DNA of 64,000 bases, taken from assembly GCF_022201045.2 (NCBI RefSeq), contig NC_068563.1:30415001-30479000 (forward strand). Direction: 5' to 3'. Numbering within the stretch: the stretch's first letter is position 1; each line of letters opens with the position of its first letter. Source of the stretch: Citrus sinensis (taxonomy: Eukaryota > Streptophyta > Magnoliopsida > Sapindales > Rutaceae). A model generated the notes under the pieces. That model had not been told where the DNA came from. It worked only from the letters and a program-made list of their open reading frames with translations, and ran no database searches. The position numbers and the translations under genes are program-made. Below are positions 58,300 to 64,000 of this stretch, piece after piece.

Positions 58300-60138
58300 A
58301 TGATATGATTTGATCTGAATCTTTATGAAACAAAACAAACAAGGAAAAAAGAAAAGATTGTCTTAAAGTTCTGGCACCACCAGACCAGAGAATCTACAAC
58401 TAAAGACCAGACACGGTACCTTAACATTTTTCTATATATATACTTACTTCTCATTATTATTAATGAATGATGATGATGATGATGATGATGATGTTGATGA
58501 CGACGACGACTTTGTTCTTGCCTTTTCTCTTTTTTTTTTCTTTTTTCTTTTTCTTTTTTTGGTTTTGCCTTTAATGATGAATCGTGAGTGAATGGTAAAT
58601 ATGGTAAAAACAAAAATAAAACCAGAGAAGGAACAGCCTTTGTTAACTACGTAAACTATACTAGGTACACCTAGGCTCTGCACTGTGTCACTGACACGGC
58701 ACACTACGCTCCATGCCTACGTTTTTTTGGTAAAAAAAGAAAAAAGAAAAATGTTGAAGTTACTAACCCAATGAAAAAAAATTAATTCATTTAAATGTGA
58801 ATTATTTACCTACCTCAACGTGTAACATGTGCCGCACGTGTCCCCTCAAGCGTGTGAGTAATTGCCAAAGGCCAAAATAAAGGGAAAAAGATGAAAAATA
58901 GAAAGAGAGAGAGATAGAGGAAGGGTCAGCATTGGCAGTGGAAGAGTATGGGAAGCATATGAGGGTTTTGTTACGAAGTTGTTGATATTAGAATAAAAAA
59001 TTTTTGGTGAAAACTATTAAAAATATTTATGTTGTATCACCGAGAATCAAGAAAAAATTATGATAAAATGTACTTAAATCTATAATGCCAAATTGCTTTT
59101 TAGAATTGTGTGATGGCTTTTCAACTCAATACGTTTTTTTTTTTAAATTATTTAATATTCTTTACGCTCTCGGTCTCTGATGATATGATGTCAGTAGAGA
59201 ATAAAAAGATACTCATGACCTGTTAGTTATAATCATTTATATTGACAACGTTTTTTTGTGGGTTTCTACACATTAAAGACTCACATCTTATTAGATACAT
59301 TAAATCTCATAATATCGAAAATCTTAATTGATCACTTTTAATTGGATTTAACTTTATATGACAATTTATAACACATAATTATTCATATATAAGCCAATGT
59401 TGGATTAAAGATCCAACAATATTATATTAAAAATCCAACTGTTGATTCTCTTATCTCATTTGCTTCTCTTCTGTCTTGTCATCTTTGCTTCTGTTTCTCT
59501 CAGCAACAGCCAACAGTAAAGCTTTAGCTTGCTTCTTTTTTCATACATATGCAAATACATATTTTGGCCAAAACAAAAAAACTAAGATATCAATTACATT
59601 AATCATTCTTTGGTGGAAGACATTCTCATTTTCTTAAAATGAAGATATTAATAAAAAAATAAAAAAAAACACAGATTTTAATATACTAACGATAAAAAAA
59701 TATAGTTTTCAATGTTTTGAAACGTGGTTTTTTTTTTTAAATTTTAAAGACATCTTTACTAAAGAATGACTTCTCATTACATTACACTATATATAGTCAT
59801 TTTCTAGTGTAAATACCCTTATTTTTTTTCATGCGGATAAAATTTTAAACCGTGAGATTTAATAGAGTCAGATTTTAATGCTATTATATTACATGACTTT
59901 ATAGTGCATTAAAAAATAATTATATTACGCTGCACGGTTTATTAGTGTGTCCGCATTAAAAATATGAGAGTGCTTGCACCTGAATACGTTGTTCTTTGTT
60001 TTGTGTGTTGGCTTGGCTGTCTTTTCAATTTTCGATTGAAAATTAGAATAATTTAATTATTGTCTAAGACGAGTGACATTAATATGAATCATAAAAGTTA
60101 TATAATTAAGAGGAGATGAAATTAATCTAGTCTGTCCA
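58300..60138. other. Intergenic: YTH gene promoter and AT-rich spacer
   Basis: A (GAT)n/(GAC)n trinucleotide run (58468-58510) lies about 170-210 bases before the YTH ATG, next to a C/T-rich block (58515-58565), both probably in the 5' leader. From 58950 to 60100 the DNA is AT-rich with no conserved ORF. Confidence 0.65.
58468..58510. repeat. (GAT)n trinucleotide microsatellite in the YTH gene leader
   Basis: Nine or more GAT units, then GTT and a short GAC run. ORFs crossing it give poly-His or poly-Ser and are artefacts. Confidence 0.9.
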
Positions 60139-60218
60139 ATGATGATCGAACAAAACAACAATGGCCTTCTGTGTTCTGATTGCAGCAATGGCATGACAGT
60201 AACATACGGCTATCTATG

Positions 60219-60291
60219 CCAATGGCAACGCTTGGTCTCGGTTTGTTGTCCTTCATTGTTCAGTATTGGAGCATTAGCTGAAAACAAAAAG
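60219..60291 (+). pseudogene. DUF1218-family first exon remnant (frameshifted)
   Basis: ATGGCAACGCTTGGTCTCGG starts a reading MATLGLGLLSFI. After one extra base the frame changes and continues FSIGALAENKK up to a GTAAGT donor at 60292. Taken together this looks like the first exon of a DUF1218 membrane protein (first transmembrane helix ending AENKK), but the frameshift disables it. No matching second exon follows before the copia fragment. Confidence 0.4.
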
Positions 60292-60611
60292 GTAAGTTTG
60301 GCTAATCGAAGACAAAATCAAATTCAGTCTTATGGGTAGATACCATCGGTCCATCGCTTTGTTAATTCAATTTTTTTTCCCCCACTTCGATGATACATGT
60401 GTACTCCAATTTCAATAGCATCATTTCTTTTGGTCGGGGCTCAGGTGTGGAAATTTCTTTTCTTACATTTATATATTCTTGTCTTTCTTTTGTTTCTGGA
60501 GCCTGCATCTGGATCTGGAACATCAAATGATTTTGTTGTGTGCAATCATCCATCTGTCTATTGAATCACTCGCAGCATCGGCATTCATTGGGTTGTGTTC
60601 TCTTTTTATCC

Positions 60612-61200
60612 CTACAGACGACAATTTGTGTATTTTTTATCCACACCACTGCATTGATGGTTTGGTGATTTCCACATGACTTCTGTGAGTATCTTATGTG
60701 TACTAACAACGGAATTGCAAGAAGGAAGCATTTTACTAGCTAAGTTTGCAGTAGATGATTGCTCACTCGTTGAAAGTACAGACAATAAGTGATTAAATTG
60801 CTCTGCTGTGAGACCAGGAATTTGCATAGCAGTTTGAGATAATGAACTCTTGTCTGTTGGAAAGAGATGATCACCTGGTTGTTGTGGCTTTGTGGTTGCA
60901 AGAGTAGCTACATTATTGTGTGTCTTGTACTCCATGCAAATGGCTAGAATGCGACTGATTTGGACGATTGGTCTTGTGAGTCTCTTAGTCTTATTATTGG
61001 CTGTCAAGGCTGTAGATTCAATAGATGATTGACTTGAAACGTCGAGAGGTCGTTGACGTTCTTCCTGATGAATTATTGAATATGCTTTTCCAACCTTTGG
61101 AAGTGGTTTCATGAATAAGATTTGACTTCATATGAAGAAAATGAGTCATTGAGACCCATTAAAGATTGAAATACGTTTTCAGTCTCTGGCAATCCTTCCA
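60612..61200 (-). pseudogene. Copia-type retrotransposon gag fragment
   Basis: On the minus strand, FQSLMGLNDSFSSYEVKSYS (up to about 61200) is followed in another frame by MKPLPKVGKAYSIIHQEERQ, the conserved core of Ty1/copia gag (UBN2 type) in plants. Further on, IPGLTAEQFNHLLSVLS matches the gag segment before the zinc knuckle. Frameshift and lack of pol or LTRs show a dead fragment, inserted between the two DUF1218 remnants. Confidence 0.8.
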
Positions 61201-61945
61201 GTTCACTAGTTACAAACCCAAAAATTAACAAACATAAAACATGTTCCAAAATCATATTCCATGAATTTATAAGATATGATAACCCCACAAAATAATGTGT
61301 CACTAATTATTTTCAGACTAATTGAAAAACAAAGGAGAAAGTTAACATCGAGTGAGTTGCCATACTTTAGACGAACGTAATTTACTGGTTGTTGTTTGAG
61401 AAATTGATATATATCGATCATGATCAATAATTCAACTTGGCTGAGTATGTGTATCCATGACTAAAAGCATGGTTTGGTTTCATAGTTCATCAAGTGTTCT
61501 TCAATGGCCGACTCTTCAGGTAAATTTTAGCTGTCTGAATAATGTAATTTTGAGACATTATACTGGCAAGAGAATTTCTGATCATGGACATGTCAGCTTT
61601 CTTTGCCGGCGTCTTTTACATGGCTCCATTCGCATATTGAGATTTTCTGTTTGTCTTCGGCAAATTAAATTTGTTTTTATATTGACTTGCTATGTTATGA
61701 CTTGGGGATCTCTCCAGCTGTGGAAAACTCCTCTCGTGTGACTGTTTGATGCAAAACAAAACAATGATCTTTCATAGAATTAATTAAACTAACACCCTGC
61801 CTGTAAGTGTTAAAAAGCTTGAGACTCTTTATGCTTTGTTTTTTCCTTCATTTATTTGATTCCCCAAGGTAGTTTTTGTTCTTGATTGCAGCAGAAGAAT
61901 GTCGCTTTTGGATGCAACATAACAATGACTATTAGAATCAAATAA

Positions 61946-62132
61946 ATGGTTCTCACGGGGGGAGTGCTTGGCGTTAAGTCTTCCATTCTTGGGATTGCTG
62001 CCGAAAACAGAAAGGTTTGATTGCACCAAGTTCCTTTCATTGCACCTACGACTAACCAAAACAGAAAGTACATGCACCAATAGAATTTCTTCAAGTTCTA
62101 GCTTTGCACTTAATTTGCACGGTTATGCATTT

Positions 62133-62171
<39 letters not shown>

Positions 62172-62710
62172 TATCTTATTCCAGGTCCACCCGGAATTCC
62201 ATCGGCTTCAGCAGGAGTTGTCACTTGCACTTATTCATCAGATTCCACAATCATTCTAGGCTTCTTATCGATCGTAGCACTCACAGCATCTGTGGTCGTT
62301 TGTTTTTGTAATGTACTTTTATTTACAATGGGAAATCTGTCCCTCGCCGTGTTTTCTTCAGAGGCACTTATTTTTGCTGTGGTGTTCTTTTCACCGGGTG
62401 ATGCTGTGAGATTAAGTTGCTTCCCATGTTGGCTGTGGGGATGTTGTTTTGGCCCACGATTGCCGAGCTCATTCACCGTACTCGCCATGTACATCACAAC
62501 ATGAGCACAATTCGCCCAACGGCCAAGACCGGTCTCTTTGGCGGTGCTGCCTTCATGGCTTTAAACGCTTCCCTCTTCTGGTTGATTTGCCTAATGCTTG
62601 CTGATAATGCCAGAGATGACTATTTTGATGAAGAAGACCAGAACCATAAATGTGAATATGGTCAGGTTTTCACCACAGATTATGATGCAAAGGGACAGGG
62701 TGATGTTTGA
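61946..62710 (+). pseudogene. DUF1218-family membrane protein, decayed copy
   Basis: A first exon (61946-62014) reads MVLTGGVLGVKSSILGIAAE then NRK, ending at a possible GTTTGA donor. After a (TG)n-containing intron, the next exon from about 62186 reads GVVTCTYSSDSTIILGFLSI, and the last part (62417-62710) reads PTAKTGLFGGAAFMALNASL, LADNARDDYFDE and GQVFTTDYDAK. These match the four-helix DUF1218 family, some members of which affect lignin or vein patterning. Joining the exons needs a frame change at the second exon start and another at about 62400, so it is judged a pseudogene. A sequencing error or missed micro-intron is the alternative. Confidence 0.6.
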
Positions 62711-63542
62711 GAAATGTTCCCAGGAAATGATAATAAAAAAGCTATACACGAATAGAATGGCTATCTGTTGCTGGTTTGTAAAATACTATTAAGTCATCTT
62801 ATATACTTAGTTATACAAAGAAGATTGCCCAATGTATCCGCTGTGGATGTCGTCCCATTAATTCCCTCCTTTTAACATAATAATTGACTACCATTTGCTA
62901 TATCACCGTTTGATTTGCCCGGGGGCGGGCGCCCGCGGGTTGTTGGGGGGGGGGGGGCGGGGCGGGGGGGGGGATTGGGAATTTACTGTAGGATCAACAC
63001 ATTTCACATCTAAGTATTGCACGCTGATCAAGACAACAATGCGTGATGAATATAAATTCCAACTTAAAAAAGTAACAAGTGTTTTTCCAGAAAAATTCAT
63101 ATCAACCATGATACAAACATTCTTGGCAGGATTTATAGCTAGAAAGTCATTTGTTCTTTCTCAGAAAGCCATGAGTATGTGTGATTGGACTCATAATGAA
63201 TGATAAAGAATTCAACAAGGCATGAAAGAAAACCTTCAATCTCCTTCCCTCCAAGAGTACTTTTCTTTTAACATGAGATAGAGGAGATCGATAGAGATTC
63301 CCTTGAAGCTTCAGAGTTTGTGATCAGCTCTGTTTCTTGGAGAACAACTAATACAATCAGCAAGCTTACCACATCAATTAAGTATTTTGATCTTGTATTC
63401 TATAATTTTCATTTCTGCCTTCAAATAAGAACAATGAACAGATCCGTGGGTAACTTATCTTCTCTATTCTTCCGTCATGTGGATCAAATCTGTAAAAAGC
63501 AACAAGGCAAACCCCATCGGCTATGGTGATTGTCTATTAAAT
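62711..63542. other. Intergenic with a GC-rich, G-tract island
   Basis: Holds the block 62918-62974, with a GC palindrome (GGGCGCCCGCGGG-like) followed by G runs of about 13, 4 and 11. The remainder is AT-rich and without conserved ORFs. Its right end is probably the 3' UTR of the OCT7-like gene. Confidence 0.65.
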
Positions 63543-63785
63543 CTATGTATTGATCAGCTTTGAACTAGATAAACTATCACTCAATCCACGGCCCATGGTT
63601 TCAAATGGGAAGAACAATACAGAGATCCCAGAGAGTAAAATAACAAGCTCAAACAGAATTAAGGCTGCAGTTTGATGACATCCATGAACTAGAGCCACTG
63701 CCACAAGGGGACAAACCATTCCACCAATTCTTCCTATTGAGGATGCAACTCCAACACCAGTTGTTCTCACTGAGGTTGGGTATAT
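63543..63785 (-). CDS. OCT7: Organic cation/carnitine transporter 7-like (major facilitator), last exon
   Basis: One exon of 81 codons, after an AG acceptor at 63786-63787, reads IYPTSVRTTGVGVASSIGRI then GGMVCPLVAVALVHGCHQ, a membrane helix ending FPFETMGR, and a short tail to the stop. This is the C terminus of plant OCT7 (nicotinate/organic cation transporter of the MFS superfamily), with the last two of twelve helices. Earlier exons lie upstream on the minus strand; 63788-64000 shows no exon that could be placed, so the rest is beyond base 64000. Plasma-membrane or vacuolar location is not decided here. Confidence 0.85.
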   Translation of the reverse strand: MYPTSVRTTGVGVASSIGRIGGMVCPLVAVALVHGCHQTAALILFELVILLSGISVLFFPFETMGRGLSDSLSSSKLINT

Positions 63786-64000
63786 CTGCAGTTTAAATAC
63801 ATGAAGAAAATAAAATAAAAATTCTTGGCTCTCAAGAGGATGCTATATTAGACATATAAACAAAATAACATTAAATAGGAAGAATGTGCATAACATCAAC
63901 CACATATAAATTATTTTGTTAACGCCAAAATTTAAAAATATATATGTAAATATATTATAAAGTGATTTTCAGAGATATCTCTCTTGGGGTTACTACTCCT

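Noticed and set aside
61457..61741. 94-residue plus-strand ORF between the copia fragment and the DUF1218 remnant
   Set aside because: No homology recognised and no start or splice context; left as unassigned.

Overview
This is nuclear DNA from a flowering plant, almost certainly a eudicot. Genes have many short GT-AG exons, intergenic DNA is AT-rich with long (TA)n and (TG)n microsatellites, and tRNA-derived SINE, MITE and LTR debris is present. The species cannot be fixed from sequence alone.

Layout. 1-5,121: the last two exons of a sorting nexin 2 gene, then an intronless EXO70B1 exocyst gene, both on +. 6,076-7,507: a GDSL esterase/lipase (-). 9,261-10,869: a QRT3-type polygalacturonase-like gene (+). 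12,421-14,799: a CYP716-family cytochrome P450 (-). 15,242-42,819: a large tandem duplication carrying two nearly identical, apparently intact 12-exon oxidosqualene cyclase (OSC) genes (17,932-21,861 and 34,110-38,209, both -). 41,496-46,519: a STRUBBELIG-family LRR receptor kinase (-), whose 3' part was copied into the first duplication unit and is now a pseudogene. 47,577-50,413: a membrane-anchored START lipid-binding protein (-). 52,542-58,299: a YTH-domain m6A reader (-). 60,219-62,710: decayed DUF1218 and copia gag remnants. 63,543-63,785: the last exon of an OCT7-like transporter (-), the rest lying beyond the window.

The most interesting part is 12.4-38.2 kb. A CYP716-type P450, a family known for oxidising pentacyclic triterpenes (often at C-28), sits 3.1 kb from two tandem OSCs with DCTAE and MWCYCR signatures. 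Together they look like a small triterpenoid biosynthetic cluster: cyclisation of 2,3-oxidosqualene, then P450 oxidation. The duplication junction is readable to the base. The two units have since collected different insertions: in unit 1 a promoter-proximal 1.39-kb block, a SINE, a Tourist-like MITE and two solo-LTR-like elements; in unit 2 a 1.15-kb Harbinger-like MITE. The OSC paralogs are mosaics of near-identical and more diverged segments, which suggests gene conversion.

Exon coordinates were built by hand from splice sites, reading frame and family knowledge. No database search was possible.
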